64,000 bases of DNA from Pedobacter insulae (GCF_900113525.1 NZ_FOPP01000010.1:124001-188000), one strand, 5' to 3'; numbered from the stretch's first letter, positions 44,339-54,322 are shown. Notes: generated from the sequence alone by a model not told the origin. Numbers and translations: made by a program.

Positions 44339-45301
44339 CTAGTTAAACAAACTATTTACAAAATCCTTTTTATCGAATAGTTGTAAGTCGTCCATTTTTT
44401 CTCCCACACCAATATATTTCACTGGAATTTTAAATTGATCGGAAATTCCAATTACTACCCCGCCTTTGGCTGTACCATCTAATTTAGTAATTGCCAATGC
44501 ATTAACATCTGTAGCATCGGTAAATTGCTTGCATTGCTCGAAAGCGTTTTGACCAGTTGAGCCATCTAATACTAGCAGTATTTCATGTGGAGCATTAGGG
44601 ATTAACTTTTGCATCACATTTTTTATTTTGCCCAGCTCATTCATTAAACCAATTTTATTGTGCAAGCGACCCGCCGTATCAATAATAACCACGTCCTCTT
44701 TATTGGCAACAGCCGATTGTAAAGTGTCAAATGCAACTGAAGCAGGATCAGAACCCATCGCTTGTGCTACAACCCTAACCCCCACGCGTTCACCCCAAAG
44801 TTTAATTTGTTCTACCGCGGCAGCTCTAAAAGTATCTGCAGCACCTAAAACAACTTTTAAGCCTTCTGCTTTTAATTTGTATGCAAGTTTACCAATAGTG
44901 GTTGTTTTCCCCACTCCATTTACACCCACAACCATAATTACGTATGGTTTATAGTCCCCATATTCGAAGTTGCGGAAATCGTTGCTGTTATTTTCGGCTA
45001 ATAAGAGCTGAATTTCATCACGCAATAAGTGATTCAACTCAGAGGTGGATAAATATTTATCCTTAGCCACTCGCGCCTGAATGCGATCGATGATTTTTAG
45101 CGTTGTTGTTACGCCTACATCAGAAGTTACTAAAACTTCTTCAAGGTTGTCAAGTACATCATCGTCGACTGTAGATTTACCTGCTACAGCCTTGGTGATT
45201 TTACTTAAAAAACCTTCTTTAGTTTTTTCCAAACCTTTATCTAAAGCTTCTTGAGCCTCAGGAGCAGTTTCTTTTTTCTTGAAAAAATCGAATAAACCCA
45301 T
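44339..45301 (-). CDS. ftsY: Signal recognition particle receptor FtsY
   Basis: 320 residues, short form without a long acidic A domain. An N domain (about 20-105) is followed by the GTPase G domain: GVNGVGKTTTIGKLA, AADTFRAAAVEQ, IDTAGRLHNK and ITKLDGTAKGG. It docks ribosome-SRP complexes at the inner membrane for co-translational insertion. It follows the L28-L33-DUF4295 genes, and a terminator-like hairpin lies between DUF4295 and ftsY. Confidence 0.96.
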   Translation of the reverse strand: MGLFDFFKKKETAPEAQEALDKGLEKTKEGFLSKITKAVAGKSTVDDDVLDNLEEVLVTSDVGVTTTLKIIDRIQARVAKDKYLSTSELNHLLRDEIQLLLAENNSNDFRNFEYGDYKPYVIMVVGVNGVGKTTTIGKLAYKLKAEGLKVVLGAADTFRAAAVEQIKLWGERVGVRVVAQAMGSDPASVAFDTLQSAVANKEDVVIIDTAGRLHNKIGLMNELGKIKNVMQKLIPNAPHEILLVLDGSTGQNAFEQCKQFTDATDVNALAITKLDGTAKGGVVIGISDQFKIPVKYIGVGEKMDDLQLFDKKDFVNSLFN

Positions 45302-45317
45302 AGATATGTATTCAAAT

Positions 45318-45353
45318 AAAAAAAGCCCTTCCGGTTTTTAATGCGGAACGGCT
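45318..45353 (-). terminator. terminator-like hairpin between DUF4295 and ftsY
   Basis: Read on the minus strand, AGCCGTTCCG and CGGAAGGGCT pair with one mismatch over a 10-base loop and are followed by TTTTTTT (plus-strand A-run 45318-45324). It could end or attenuate the ribosomal-protein transcript before ftsY. Confidence 0.75.
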
Positions 45354-45375
45354 CTAATATCAGTCGTGTATAGAA

Positions 45376-45540
45376 CTATTTGCTGTGTGTACCAGCAATA
45401 GCATCTTTAACGTGATCGTTATGAACGATAAGTTCTTTGAATGAATAAGCACCAGTTTTAGGTGATTTATTCATAGTAATAACTTTCGAATACTCTTTAC
45501 CTGTACCCGTTTTAAGGGTTGCAACTACTTTCTTTGCCAT
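45376..45540 (-). CDS. DUF4295 small basic protein
   Basis: 54 residues, ATG at 45538-45540 and TAG at 45376-45378. It begins MAKKVVATLKTGTGKEYSKV and ends DAIAGTHSK. This short, lysine-rich protein is encoded next to L33 and L28 across Bacteroidota, and its position hints at a ribosome-linked role, but no function is established. It starts 40 bases after the L33 stop. Confidence 0.92.
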   Translation of the reverse strand: MAKKVVATLKTGTGKEYSKVITMNKSPKTGAYSFKELIVHNDHVKDAIAGTHSK

Positions 45541-45580
45541 GTTATTTAAATTTTAAAATGAGTGAGTGATTGGCTCAACC

Positions 45581-45763
45581 TTATTTAATTTCTTTATGTA
45601 CAGTTACTTTTCTCAATACCGGATTGAATTTCTTCAATTCTAAACGCTCAGTAGTGTTTTTACGGTTTTTTGTAGAAATATATCTAGACATACCCGGCAT
45701 GCCACTAGTTTTATGCTCAGTACATTCTAAAATAACTTGTACTCTGTTACCTTTTTTTGCCAT
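45581..45763 (-). CDS. rpmG: 50S ribosomal protein L33
   Basis: 60 residues. It has the L33 pattern [12 protein letters not shown] ... [21 protein letters not shown], reduced here to [19 protein letters not shown]. Only one cysteine (ECTEHK) remains, so it is a zinc-free form. It follows L28 by 40 bases in the same direction. Confidence 0.95.
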   Translation of the reverse strand: MAKKGNRVQVILECTEHKTSGMPGMSRYISTKNRKNTTERLELKKFNPVLRKVTVHKEIK

Positions 45764-45803
45764 TTTATTTATTTTTTATGCCGATTTAACCGACAAATGC
45801 TTT

Positions 45804-46037
45804 TTACAAATATCCTTTTTTCATGAAACGATTAATCGCCTCTGAAATACCAATTTTATTGATAGTTTTAATCGCTGATGTAGATACTTTTAAGGTTATC
45901 CAACGATCTTCCTCAGGAATATAAAATTTCTGAAGTTGTAGGTTAGGGTAAAATTTGCGCTTAGTTTTAACGTTTGAGTGAGAAACATTAAATCCTGACA
46001 TCGCCATTTTTCCGGTTAAATCACAAACTCTTGACAT
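45804..46037 (-). CDS. rpmB: 50S ribosomal protein L28
   Basis: 77 residues. [20 protein letters not shown] at the start, then [14 protein letters not shown], are typical of L28. It is the first gene of the minus-strand rpmB-rpmG-DUF4295-ftsY-rimO run, an order widely kept in Bacteroidota. Confidence 0.95.
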   Translation of the reverse strand: MSRVCDLTGKMAMSGFNVSHSNVKTKRKFYPNLQLQKFYIPEEDRWITLKVSTSAIKTINKIGISEAINRFMKKGYL

Positions 46038-46127
46038 GACTTTATTATTATGTTGATTATTTCGCTACTTAATTTTTTTAAGAGTGTGCAAATATCAGAA
46101 TTATTTTTGTAAACATCAAGCTGATTG

Positions 46128-46622
46128 TTAATTATTTTCTAAATTTATTTCGATGTTCCATTCGCCTGCCTCTGTAAGTTCTAAATCTATAAATTCTTTA
46201 TCGCTATGCAGTTTCAATCTTAAAGGAAACTCTACTCCAGAGAAAAGAAACAGATTTTTAATCTTACTGTGCTTGCTCATCACTACATCTGCATATTTTC
46301 CTTTTAAGATGTCAATTTTATCAAAGACAGGAAGTGAACCATCCTCTTTATATCGCTTACTAGATATTACTGTTGCATTAACCGCATTAGAGGTTGGAAT
46401 AGGGCTTGCTAGGCCGAATCGTAAATAAATGATATTATCTTTTGACTTTTTGTTTTTACGGAAATCGACGCTTTCAACATTTTTAGATTTGTTAAACAAA
46501 AAATAATTTTTACCCTTTTTTAAGGTATCTGAAGGCAGGCTGTTGGCATTTACATTATTATTGGATGAGGCTGTAGTACTTGTGAACGCAAGGAGCACGA
46601 AGAGGAATAATAAATTTTTCAT
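46128..46622 (-). CDS. Secreted protein of unknown function
   Basis: 164 residues from the ATG at 46620-46622, where a clear signal peptide begins (MKNLLFLFVLLAFTSTTAS). A longer frame to 46700 adds 26 residues that hide the signal and overlap the acs promoter region, so the shorter start is chosen. The mature part is rich in Lys, Ser and Asn and beta-like in character, with no domain I recognise. It is divergent from acs and lies upstream of L28 in the same direction. Confidence 0.75.
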   Translation of the reverse strand: MKNLLFLFVLLAFTSTTASSNNNVNANSLPSDTLKKGKNYFLFNKSKNVESVDFRKNKKSKDNIIYLRFGLASPIPTSNAVNATVISSKRYKEDGSLPVFDKIDILKGKYADVVMSKHSKIKNLFLFSGVEFPLRLKLHSDKEFIDLELTEAGEWNIEINLENN

Positions 46623-46700
46623 CGTATTAGGTTTTAAATGTGTGTAACAAATATGGTGATTTATTTCGGGATATGTATTTCTAAACTTTGCGATTAACAC

Positions 46701-46708
46701 TATATTTG
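46701..46708 (+). promoter_or_regulatory. possible -7 box of acs
   Basis: TATATTTG is an exact TAnnTTTG match, 28 bases before the ATG at 46736. Near the expected -33 place only TATTTC is seen. If this box is used, the transcript starts after the upstream TTG at 46688, which supports the ATG at 46736 as the start. Confidence 0.45.
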
Positions 46709-46735
46709 GCTAATCAATCAAACCAAATTTATAAA

Positions 46736-48631
46736 ATGCAGATCAATTCTTTCAAGCAGTATCAGGAAACATATAAGAAAAGTGTAGAACAACCAGAAGA
46801 ATTTTGGAGTGGAATAGCGGAGAATTTTCTTTGGAAGCAAAAATGGAATAACGTATTATCATGGAATTTCAACGAGCCCGATATCAAATGGTTCGAGGGC
46901 GCAAAACTAAACATTACTGATAATTGCTTAGATAGACATTTAATCGAAAATGGCGATAAGGCGGCCATAATTTGGGAGCCAAATGATCCTGAGAAAGACA
47001 GTATCACGCTTACCTATCGGGTGCTTCACGACCGTGTTTGTCGTTTTGCTAATGTCTTAAAGAAAAATGGCGCTAAGAAGGGAGATCGCATTTGTATTTA
47101 TATGCCGATGGTTCCGGAGCTTGCAATTGCGGTATTGGCTTGCGCTAGGATTGGAGCAATACACTCTGTGGTATTTGGTGGTTTTTCCGCCAAATCGATC
47201 GCCGATCGGATTAATGATGCTGCCTGCAAACTGGTAATCACCGCGGACGGCGCTTTTAGAGGGACCAAGCAAATTCAACTAAAAGAGGTAATTGACGACG
47301 CTTTGATCGGTTGTCCGACAATCGAGAAAGTTATTGTACTAACCCATACGCGTACACCCGTTTCTATGCTAAAGGGCAGAGATTGTTGGTGGGAGGATGA
47401 GATTAAGCTAGTTGATGCTAATTGTCAGGCAGAAGAGATGGATGCAGAAGATGTACTATTTGTTCTATATACATCAGGGTCAACGGGGAAGCCTAAAGGT
47501 GTGGTGCATACTTGCGGGGGCTATATGGTATATGCAGGATATACTTTTTCTAATGTATTTAATTATCAGCCTAATGAGGTCTTTTTCTGTACTGCAGATA
47601 TCGGGTGGATCACAGGGCATTCTTACATTGTGTACGGACCACTTTCGCAAGGTGCTACAACATTGATGTTCGAAGGAATACCTACCTATCCGGATGCATC
47701 TCGTTTATGGGAAATTGTAGAAAAACATAAGGTTAATATTTTATATACAGCTCCGACAGCGATCCGTTCTTTAATGGGCTTTGGCTTAGAGCCACTAAAC
47801 GGTGTTGATTTAAGTAGTTTGCGTGTTTTAGGCTCTGTTGGGGAGCCTATTAACGAGGAAGCCTGGCATTGGTTAGATGAAGAAGTGGGCAAAAAGAATT
47901 GTCCGATTGTAGATACTTGGTGGCAAACAGAAACTGGAGGCATTATGATCTCTCCAATTGCTTTTGTTACGCCTACTAAACCTAGTTTTGCTACTTTGCC
48001 ATTGCCAGGTATACAGCCAATTTTGGTTGATGAAAACGGTAATGAAATTTCAGGAAATGGGGTAAATGGAAATTTATGCATCAAATTTCCATGGCCTGGT
48101 ATGTTGCGTACTACCTATGGAGATCATGAACGTTGCAAACTCACTTATTTTTCTACTTACGAGAACTTGTATTTTACGGGTGATGGCTGCTTAAGAGATG
48201 AAGATGGGTACTATCGAATTACAGGTAGGGTAGATGATGTAATCAACGTATCGGGACACAGAATTGGTACTGCGGAAGTCGAAAATGCGCTTAATATGCA
48301 TGCAGGGGTGGTTGAAAGTGCGGTAGTAGGTTACCCTCATGAGGTAAAGGGACAGGGGATTTACGCTTTCATTATTTACCCGAGCTTGAGTAAAGATGAA
48401 GATTTAACCCGGAAGGATATTCTGCAAACGGTAACAAGGGTAATCGGAGCAATTGCCAAACCTGACAAGATTGTCTTCGTTTCAGGCCTGCCAAAAACCA
48501 GGTCCGGCAAAATCATGCGCCGTATCTTGCGTAAAGTTGCCGAAGGAGATACCACTAATTTGGGTGATATTAGTACCTTACTAGATCCAGCCGTTGTACA
48601 AGAGATCATAGAGAAGTCGGGTAAAATTTAA
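46736..48631 (+). CDS. acs: Acetyl-CoA synthetase (AMP-forming acetate-CoA ligase)
   Basis: 631 residues from the ATG at 46736. Family motifs: the phosphate loop LYTSGSTGKPKGVVHT, GWITGHSYIVYGPL, the adenine region DTWWQTETGGIMI, GDGCLRDEDGYYRITGRVDDVINVSGHRIG (cut to GRVDDVINVSGHRIG) and the A10 motif LPKTRSGKIMRRILRK, whose Lys is the residue acetylated in Acs. It converts acetate, ATP and CoA to acetyl-CoA in the cytoplasm. A related acyl-CoA ligase specificity (e.g. propionate) cannot be fully excluded. Confidence 0.93.
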   Translation: MQINSFKQYQETYKKSVEQPEEFWSGIAENFLWKQKWNNVLSWNFNEPDIKWFEGAKLNITDNCLDRHLIENGDKAAIIWEPNDPEKDSITLTYRVLHDRVCRFANVLKKNGAKKGDRICIYMPMVPELAIAVLACARIGAIHSVVFGGFSAKSIADRINDAACKLVITADGAFRGTKQIQLKEVIDDALIGCPTIEKVIVLTHTRTPVSMLKGRDCWWEDEIKLVDANCQAEEMDAEDVLFVLYTSGSTGKPKGVVHTCGGYMVYAGYTFSNVFNYQPNEVFFCTADIGWITGHSYIVYGPLSQGATTLMFEGIPTYPDASRLWEIVEKHKVNILYTAPTAIRSLMGFGLEPLNGVDLSSLRVLGSVGEPINEEAWHWLDEEVGKKNCPIVDTWWQTETGGIMISPIAFVTPTKPSFATLPLPGIQPILVDENGNEISGNGVNGNLCIKFPWPGMLRTTYGDHERCKLTYFSTYENLYFTGDGCLRDEDGYYRITGRVDDVINVSGHRIGTAEVENALNMHAGVVESAVVGYPHEVKGQGIYAFIIYPSLSKDEDLTRKDILQTVTRVIGAIAKPDKIVFVSGLPKTRSGKIMRRILRKVAEGDTTNLGDISTLLDPAVVQEIIEKSGKI

Positions 48632-48698
48632 AAACAATATTTATTTCTTGCTGTTAGTTTTATAATCAATCGAATTTAAAAACTAAAAGACAGAAAAT

Positions 48699-48884
48699 AT
48701 GGACAAGCTAGAATGGCAAGGAAAATGGAACGAAGTGAAAGGGAAAGTTAAACAAGCTTATGGCGATTTAACAGATGATGATTTAAAATACGAGGAAGGC
48801 AAGGATGATGAATTGCTCGGCAAACTTCAACAAAAAACAGGAAAAGGAAGAGAGGAATTAGTGAATTGGATTAATTCATTGTAA
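48699..48884 (+). CDS. CsbD-family stress protein
   Basis: 61 residues, highly charged and soluble. The start [19 protein letters not shown] and the following [20 protein letters not shown] are typical of the CsbD family, which is induced by general stress in several bacteria. The molecular role is unknown. It lies 67 bases after acs and is closed by a terminator shared with the convergent peptidase gene. Confidence 0.92.
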   Translation: MDKLEWQGKWNEVKGKVKQAYGDLTDDDLKYEEGKDDELLGKLQQKTGKGREELVNWINSL

Positions 48885-48910
48885 ATTTTCAAGCCTCGTA
48901 TTACTAAAAT

Positions 48911-48940
48911 AAAAACAGCCCCAAAAAGGGCTGTTTTTAT
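48911..48940. terminator. bidirectional terminator between CsbD and M16 peptidase genes
   Basis: An 11-base stem AAAAACAGCCC (48911-48921) / GGGCTGTTTTT (48928-48938) with a 6-base loop. The A and T runs of the stem serve as the U-tract in both directions, fitting its place between convergent genes. Confidence 0.92.
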
Positions 48941-48967
48941 TTTGTTAGTTTGGCAACTTTGAACTTG

Positions 48968-51901
48968 TTAATACCCAAACAGTTGTTCTAAAGTTAATGT
49001 AGTAACTGTTCCAAATTTCTGGATATCCTCCATTTTCACTTTTTTATCGGATGCTACGATTAAATAAGTGTAAGGTTTATTCGCAACTTTTTGATTGTGG
49101 AATTCTTTGATAGTCGCAAAATTGATGGGCTTCAATTCTTTATAAAGATCTATTCTTGAATCATAGTCGTAACCTAACTTTTTATCTGCAAAATAAGCGT
49201 AAAAAACTCCGTCCTTAGTAATCCTGGTAGTTTCGATGTTGTTTATGACGTTAGCTTTTGCTCCTTCGAAAGACTTGTCACTTTGAGGCAACTCATTTAA
49301 CAGTTCATTCATTCCGTTAACTGCATCAGTCATCTTATCAGCCTGACTACCAACATAAGCTATCATACTATATTGCTTATCACTTTTGTCTGGAGAAACA
49401 TATTGCGCAAAAGTTGAATAGGCTAGTGCTTTGGACTCCCTGATCGTTTGGAACACGATTGATCCCATCCCTCCCCCAAAATAACTGTTAAAAACCTCTA
49501 TGTTGGCAGCGTCAGCTTTATTAAATGGCCCTGTATTCCTTAGCCAACGAATTTCTGATTGAACCATGTCATAATCTGCAAAATAAACTTGATTGCTGTC
49601 TTGCTTGGTATAGGTGTAAACCTTAGCGGGTGCGGCTGGGGTAAATGCCGTCGGCAGCAAATGTTGCTTCTTAATATCAGCGCTAAACGCTGCTACCTCT
49701 TTTGGTCCATAGTAGGTAATTACATGCTCGTAGTTATTTAAATTTCTCAAAAGATAAATTAAATCATCTGCCTTGATGTTTTTAACTTCGTCATTCGATA
49801 AAACATTATTGAAAGGGTTGGTACTTCCATATTGGGCATAAGATGTTAACGCATTCATAATTTGCCCTTTATTTAACTTATTATTTTCACGGGTTTTTAA
49901 AATGCTGCTTTTTAGATCTGTTAATGCTTTTTCATTTGTTTTCACATTCGCAAAAATATGCTCTACCAAACTTACTGCCTTATCAAAGTTTTCTTGCAAG
50001 CCGCTGATGTTGATGGTGGTCGTTTCTGCTCCAACACTTAAACTATAAGTACACGCAATGTCGTAAAACGCTTTACTCAATTCTTCTGCTGTGTATTTGT
50101 CAGTTCCCAGGAAAGTTAAATAAGTAGCCGCATAAGGCAATAATTTGTAATTGTTGGAGCCCATATTAAAACGGTAACTCATTCTAAAAATTGAGTTTTC
50201 GCTATTTTTAGTTGTTAATACTTCTGCAATCCCCACTTTGCCAAATGTTATATCTTTTTTATAATCTAAAAATTTAGGAGCAATTGGTTTTACCGGGGCT
50301 TCGATAACACTTTTTACGAACGGAGAAGTAAGATTTCCATTGGCATTAATAGGTGTAATGGTGGGTTTTTCTACCTTGATAGTAGTTTTGTCTTCACCTT
50401 TGTGTTTGAACCCAATTACATAATTGTCTTGGAAAAACCTATTGGCAAAAGCAACTACCTGTTCTTTCGTGATTTTTGAAGTTGCTTCAATTTCTCCTAA
50501 ACTTTTCTCCCATTTTGTGCCTTTATTTAAAATAAATTCAGTTGATAATATTTCGGCTCTGTTGTTGTTACTATCAAATGCCTGTAGGAAACTTAATTTA
50601 TTATTTGCAACAATTGCTTTTAAAAGACTCTCGTCAAATTCGCCTTTCTTTAGTAGGTCAATTTGCCCTAAAACCAATTCAGCAGCTTCTTCTAAAGTTT
50701 GTCCTTGGCGTGGTGTAGCGGATAAATTAAATACTCCATAATCTTTCATTTGCTGATAGGAAGCGCCTGCTCTTAAAGTCTTTTGTTGTTTGTTTAAGTT
50801 TATGTCAATTAAGCCAGCTTTGCCATTGTATAGAATGCTTTTGATCAAACTTAAGAACATGCTCGATTCCGAGTTCTCTGGAAATCCTCTATAATAAATT
50901 TCAACTACCTCTGCTGCTGGGCCATAAATATCAACTTTTTGTATTTTAGTTAACGGTTTTTCCGGTGCTGGATTATAAAGTGCAATAGGCTTAGCCACCA
51001 TATAGCTGAAGGTTTTATCAACCTTTTTAATCATCTCGTCGGGGTTGAAATCTCCCGTAAAAATGGCGGCCATGTTATTTGGAACATAATACTTGTTATA
51101 GTAATTTCTAATTTCAACTAACGACGGATTTTTTAGATGTTCGATGGTTCCGATGGTAGTTTGCTGTCCATAGTTGTGCGTAGGGAATAGTAATTCCATC
51201 ATTGCTTCATCTAATTTATTCGGGTCACTATCTAATCCGCGATTCTTTTCTTCATAAACAGCTTCAAGTTCGGTATGGAATATACGGAAGATAGGTTTGC
51301 GAAAACGTTCACCTTGTATCGCTAAAAATTTATCAGTCGAGTTAGAAGGAAAATCCTCATTGTAAACAGTTTCTTCATACCAGGTGTGTGCATTTGATGA
51401 ATTGCCGCCAATTCCAGCAATCATTTTATCATATTCATTGGCTATAGAAAAGTTTGAGGCTTCTCCAGATGTCTTATCGATTTCCTTATAAATTTCTTTA
51501 CGCTGCGCAGGATCTGTTGTTTTGTTATATTTCTCATATAAAGCATCGATCTTATCTAAAAGAGGCTTCTCTTTTGCCCAGTTTGCAGTGCCAAACTTGT
51601 CAGTCCCTTTAAATAAAAGATGCTCTAAATAATGAGCTAACCCCGTTGCATTTTTTGGATCTGTGTTACTTCCAGCTCTAATGCTCATTCTGAACTGGAT
51701 ATTGGGTTCCTTATTGTTCGGAGATAGGATCACTGTTAATCCATTCTTTAAGGTGTAAAAACGCGACTTCGAAGGGTCGTTGGTTACATATTTATAGGTG
51801 TAACCGTTGGCTGTTGCTGTTTTCCATTGATAGGTAGACTGAGCCAATAAAGTTGAACCCGTAAATAGCAGGCAAGCAAAAATTAATAATTTCAGTTTCA
51901 T
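48968..51901 (-). CDS. M16-family zinc metallopeptidase (two-domain, secreted)
   Basis: 977 residues. A signal peptide (1 to about 21, ending LLAQ) places it in the periplasm. The N-terminal half (about 45-520) has the inverted zinc motif HYLEH (His90, Glu93, His94) in GLAHYLEHLLFKGTDKFG, and the likely third ligand in YEEKNRGLDSDP. The C-terminal half (about 560-975) is a homologous, catalytically inactive domain, as in pitrilysins. It probably degrades peptides, perhaps leftovers of signal-peptide or uptake processes. It stands alone, divergent from surE. Confidence 0.93.
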   Translation of the reverse strand: MKLKLLIFACLLFTGSTLLAQSTYQWKTATANGYTYKYVTNDPSKSRFYTLKNGLTVILSPNNKEPNIQFRMSIRAGSNTDPKNATGLAHYLEHLLFKGTDKFGTANWAKEKPLLDKIDALYEKYNKTTDPAQRKEIYKEIDKTSGEASNFSIANEYDKMIAGIGGNSSNAHTWYEETVYNEDFPSNSTDKFLAIQGERFRKPIFRIFHTELEAVYEEKNRGLDSDPNKLDEAMMELLFPTHNYGQQTTIGTIEHLKNPSLVEIRNYYNKYYVPNNMAAIFTGDFNPDEMIKKVDKTFSYMVAKPIALYNPAPEKPLTKIQKVDIYGPAAEVVEIYYRGFPENSESSMFLSLIKSILYNGKAGLIDINLNKQQKTLRAGASYQQMKDYGVFNLSATPRQGQTLEEAAELVLGQIDLLKKGEFDESLLKAIVANNKLSFLQAFDSNNNRAEILSTEFILNKGTKWEKSLGEIEATSKITKEQVVAFANRFFQDNYVIGFKHKGEDKTTIKVEKPTITPINANGNLTSPFVKSVIEAPVKPIAPKFLDYKKDITFGKVGIAEVLTTKNSENSIFRMSYRFNMGSNNYKLLPYAATYLTFLGTDKYTAEELSKAFYDIACTYSLSVGAETTTINISGLQENFDKAVSLVEHIFANVKTNEKALTDLKSSILKTRENNKLNKGQIMNALTSYAQYGSTNPFNNVLSNDEVKNIKADDLIYLLRNLNNYEHVITYYGPKEVAAFSADIKKQHLLPTAFTPAAPAKVYTYTKQDSNQVYFADYDMVQSEIRWLRNTGPFNKADAANIEVFNSYFGGGMGSIVFQTIRESKALAYSTFAQYVSPDKSDKQYSMIAYVGSQADKMTDAVNGMNELLNELPQSDKSFEGAKANVINNIETTRITKDGVFYAYFADKKLGYDYDSRIDLYKELKPINFATIKEFHNQKVANKPYTYLIVASDKKVKMEDIQKFGTVTTLTLEQLFGY

Positions 51902-52028
51902 TCTTGATTTTTTAAATTGTTAGGAGCCCCGGTAATCGAGGTTCATCAGCATCATAAGTTATCCAAATATAAGAGGATTGAAGTGCAATTACTAAATAGT
52001 TTTCTATTTATTTCTGTACTTTTACACC

Positions 52029-52841
52029 ATGAAAAAGCCTACTATTTTAGTTGTAAATGATGATGGAATTACTGCTCCAGGCATTAAAAGCCTGATCGAG
52101 GTAATGCAAGAAATAGGTAATGTGGTAGTTGTAGCCCCAGATGGCCCTCAGTCGGGCATGGGGCACGCCATAACGATCGGAAAACCTTTACGCTTTGATA
52201 AGGTTGATCTATATCCGGGAGTTGAAATGTATAAGTGTTCTGGTACGCCTGTCGATTGCGTTAAATTAGCTGTTAACAAGGTGTTTAAAGGTAAAAAACC
52301 AGATTTGTGTGTTTCAGGCATTAACCATGGATTAAACAATTCTATCAATGTAATTTATTCGGGCACAATGTCGGCCGCAGTTGAAGGTGCGATTGAAAAA
52401 ATCCCTTCTATTGGATTTTCTTTAGACGATTTTGCCCAAGATGCTGATTTTAGCCATTGCAAGAAATTTATCAAAACAATCACTTTGCAGGTATTAACCA
52501 AAGGCATGCCCGAATCAACTTTATTGAACGTAAACTTCCCTAAGGGAGCTAATTTAAAAGGGATAAAAATTTGTCGCCAGGCCAATGCCAAATGGGCAGA
52601 AGATTTTGAAGAACGGACAGACCCTTATAAGCGACCATATTATTGGCTAACCGGAGTTTTTGAAAATTATGATAAAGGGGAGGATACAGATGTTTGGGCT
52701 TTAGATAACGGATTTGTTTCGGTAGTGCCAGTGCAGTTCGATTTAACTGCTCACCATGCTATTCCTGTATTAAATAGTTGGGATTTTAATGATATGGCTG
52801 TTAAGAAAACAAGTGGGGCCGATGGACAATCGCTAGGTTAA
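52029..52841 (+). CDS. surE: 5'-nucleotidase SurE
   Basis: 270 residues. The metal-binding start ILVVNDDGITAPGI has the two Asp ligands, followed by APDGPQSGMGHAITI and CVSGINHGLNNSINVIYSGT with the Asn ligand. It is a metal-dependent phosphatase acting on nucleoside 5'- and 3'-monophosphates and possibly polyphosphate. It forms a group with the small membrane protein and lpxB, an order also seen in other Bacteroidota. Confidence 0.95.
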   Translation: MKKPTILVVNDDGITAPGIKSLIEVMQEIGNVVVVAPDGPQSGMGHAITIGKPLRFDKVDLYPGVEMYKCSGTPVDCVKLAVNKVFKGKKPDLCVSGINHGLNNSINVIYSGTMSAAVEGAIEKIPSIGFSLDDFAQDADFSHCKKFIKTITLQVLTKGMPESTLLNVNFPKGANLKGIKICRQANAKWAEDFEERTDPYKRPYYWLTGVFENYDKGEDTDVWALDNGFVSVVPVQFDLTAHHAIPVLNSWDFNDMAVKKTSGADGQSLG

Positions 52842-52842
52842 C

Positions 52843-53115
52843 ATGAAAGATCGGATAAGCCGGATTAGCAACACAGTTTGGAACGGATGCGCAATTGGAT
52901 TTATTGCGCCTGCTTTACCTGGTGTTCTCGTGTGGTTTTTGATGCAAAACGTTTCGGCTTTAAAGGAGGCCGATTTATTATTGATAGGCTGTGTGGCAAT
53001 CAATGCTTTTTTGATGAACTACTTTTTTAAGCTACACAAGGAAAATATAGGCAGAGGGATTTTAAGCGTTACCTTTTTATGGGCTTTTGCTTTTTTCTTT
53101 TATAAAGTATTTTAG
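52843..53115 (+). CDS. Small membrane protein between surE and lpxB
   Basis: 90 residues with three hydrophobic helices (about 13-33, 43-62 and 70-88), no signal peptide and no named domain. The ATG follows the surE stop by 1 base (TAACATG), so translation is probably coupled. It lies just before lpxB, which suggests an envelope role, but the function is unknown. Confidence 0.8.
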   Translation: MKDRISRISNTVWNGCAIGFIAPALPGVLVWFLMQNVSALKEADLLLIGCVAINAFLMNYFFKLHKENIGRGILSVTFLWAFAFFFYKVF

Positions 53116-53221
53116 CTAGGAAGATGCGAGACGCCACTAGCCAATGAACAAGAAACAACGACGAACAACGACAGACGATGAACAACCAACCACCAATTTC
53201 ACAATTAACCAATTAACCAAA

Positions 53222-54322
53222 ATGAAATATTACCTCGTTGCTGGCGAAGCCTCCGGAGATTTACATGGAGCAAATCTTATGAAAGCCTTAAAAGCTGAAG
53301 ATCCGGCGGCTGAGTTCAGGTATTTTGGAGGTGATAAGATGCAGGCACAGGGCGGGAAATTAGTCAAGCATTATGCTGAAATGGCGTTTATGGGCTTTAC
53401 AGAAGTTATTCTAAATCTTGCCACTATTTTTAAGAATCTCAAGGCCTGCAAAGAAGATCTCATTGTCTATCAACCCGATGCTTTAATTTTAATAGATTTT
53501 CCTGGTTTTAACCTTAAGATCGCCGACTTCGCTAAAGAAAATGGAATAAAAGTGTGCTATTATATATCCCCAAAAGTTTGGGCGTGGAATCAAAAAAGGG
53601 TTTTGAGAATAAAAAGAGTGGTTGATCGGCTATTCTGCATTCTTCCTTTTGAGGTGGATTTTTACGCGTCATGGGGTATGAAAGTGGATTATGTGGGCAA
53701 CCCTTTGTTAGATGAAATCGCAGCGTTTAAAGTAAATCCCAATTTCAGACAAATGGAAGAGCTGAGTAATCAGCCCATCATTGCTTTATTGCCGGGTAGC
53801 AGAAAACAAGAAATTGAAAGATTGTTGCCAGAAATGTTAAGTACGGTTAAAAATTTCCCTAATCACCAATTTGTAATTGCCGCTGCTCCTACATTCAACG
53901 ACACTTATTATGATCAATTTATTGGTGAAAAATCTGTAAAGCTCATATTCGCTAAAACCTATGATTTATTATCGGTAGCCCAAGTTGCCATAGTAGCTTC
54001 TGGTACGGCAACTTTAGAAACAGCCTTGTTTAGGGTTCCTCAGGTGGTGGTGTATAAAGGGGGGAGAATTTCTATTGCCATAGCACGTTTATTGGTAAAA
54101 ATCAAATTTATCTCTTTGGTTAACTTAATTATGGATAAGGCTGTAGTTGCAGAATTGATCCAGGAAGATTGTAATACGACCAAAATTGTAGCCGAGCTAA
54201 ATCAATTGATTGAGGGCAATAAAAGAAATGAAATGTTGCGAGACTACGCCACATTGGCTGATAAAATGGGAAGTGAGGGAGCTTCTGAAAGAACTGCGAA
54301 ATTGATAGTTAATGACTTATGA
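53222..54322 (+). CDS. lpxB: Lipid-A-disaccharide synthase
   Basis: 366 residues from the ATG at 53222. An earlier in-frame ATG at 53144 would add 26 Thr/Asn/Gln-rich residues with no likeness to LpxB, so it is not preferred. The family start is MKYYLVAGEASGDLHGANLM. Later motifs are DALILIDFPGFNLKIA, YYISPKVWAWNQKRV, FEVDFY and IIALLPGSRKQEIERLLP. It joins two acylated glucosamine units on the way to lipid A at the inner membrane. The 106 bases in front contain nothing else recognisable. Confidence 0.94.
   Translation: MKYYLVAGEASGDLHGANLMKALKAEDPAAEFRYFGGDKMQAQGGKLVKHYAEMAFMGFTEVILNLATIFKNLKACKEDLIVYQPDALILIDFPGFNLKIADFAKENGIKVCYYISPKVWAWNQKRVLRIKRVVDRLFCILPFEVDFYASWGMKVDYVGNPLLDEIAAFKVNPNFRQMEELSNQPIIALLPGSRKQEIERLLPEMLSTVKNFPNHQFVIAAAPTFNDTYYDQFIGEKSVKLIFAKTYDLLSVAQVAIVASGTATLETALFRVPQVVVYKGGRISIAIARLLVKIKFISLVNLIMDKAVVAELIQEDCNTTKIVAELNQLIEGNKRNEMLRDYATLADKMGSEGASERTAKLIVNDL

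Noticed and set aside
46623..46735. Upstream starts for the secreted protein (46700, minus) and for acs (46688, plus)
   Set aside because: They would overlap each other and the TATATTTG box at 46701. The shorter starts give a proper signal peptide and a normal Acs start.
53144..53221. N-terminal extension of LpxB
   Set aside because: The residues are Thr/Asn/Gln-rich with no family likeness, and the start MKYYLVAGEASGD at 53222 is typical of LpxB.
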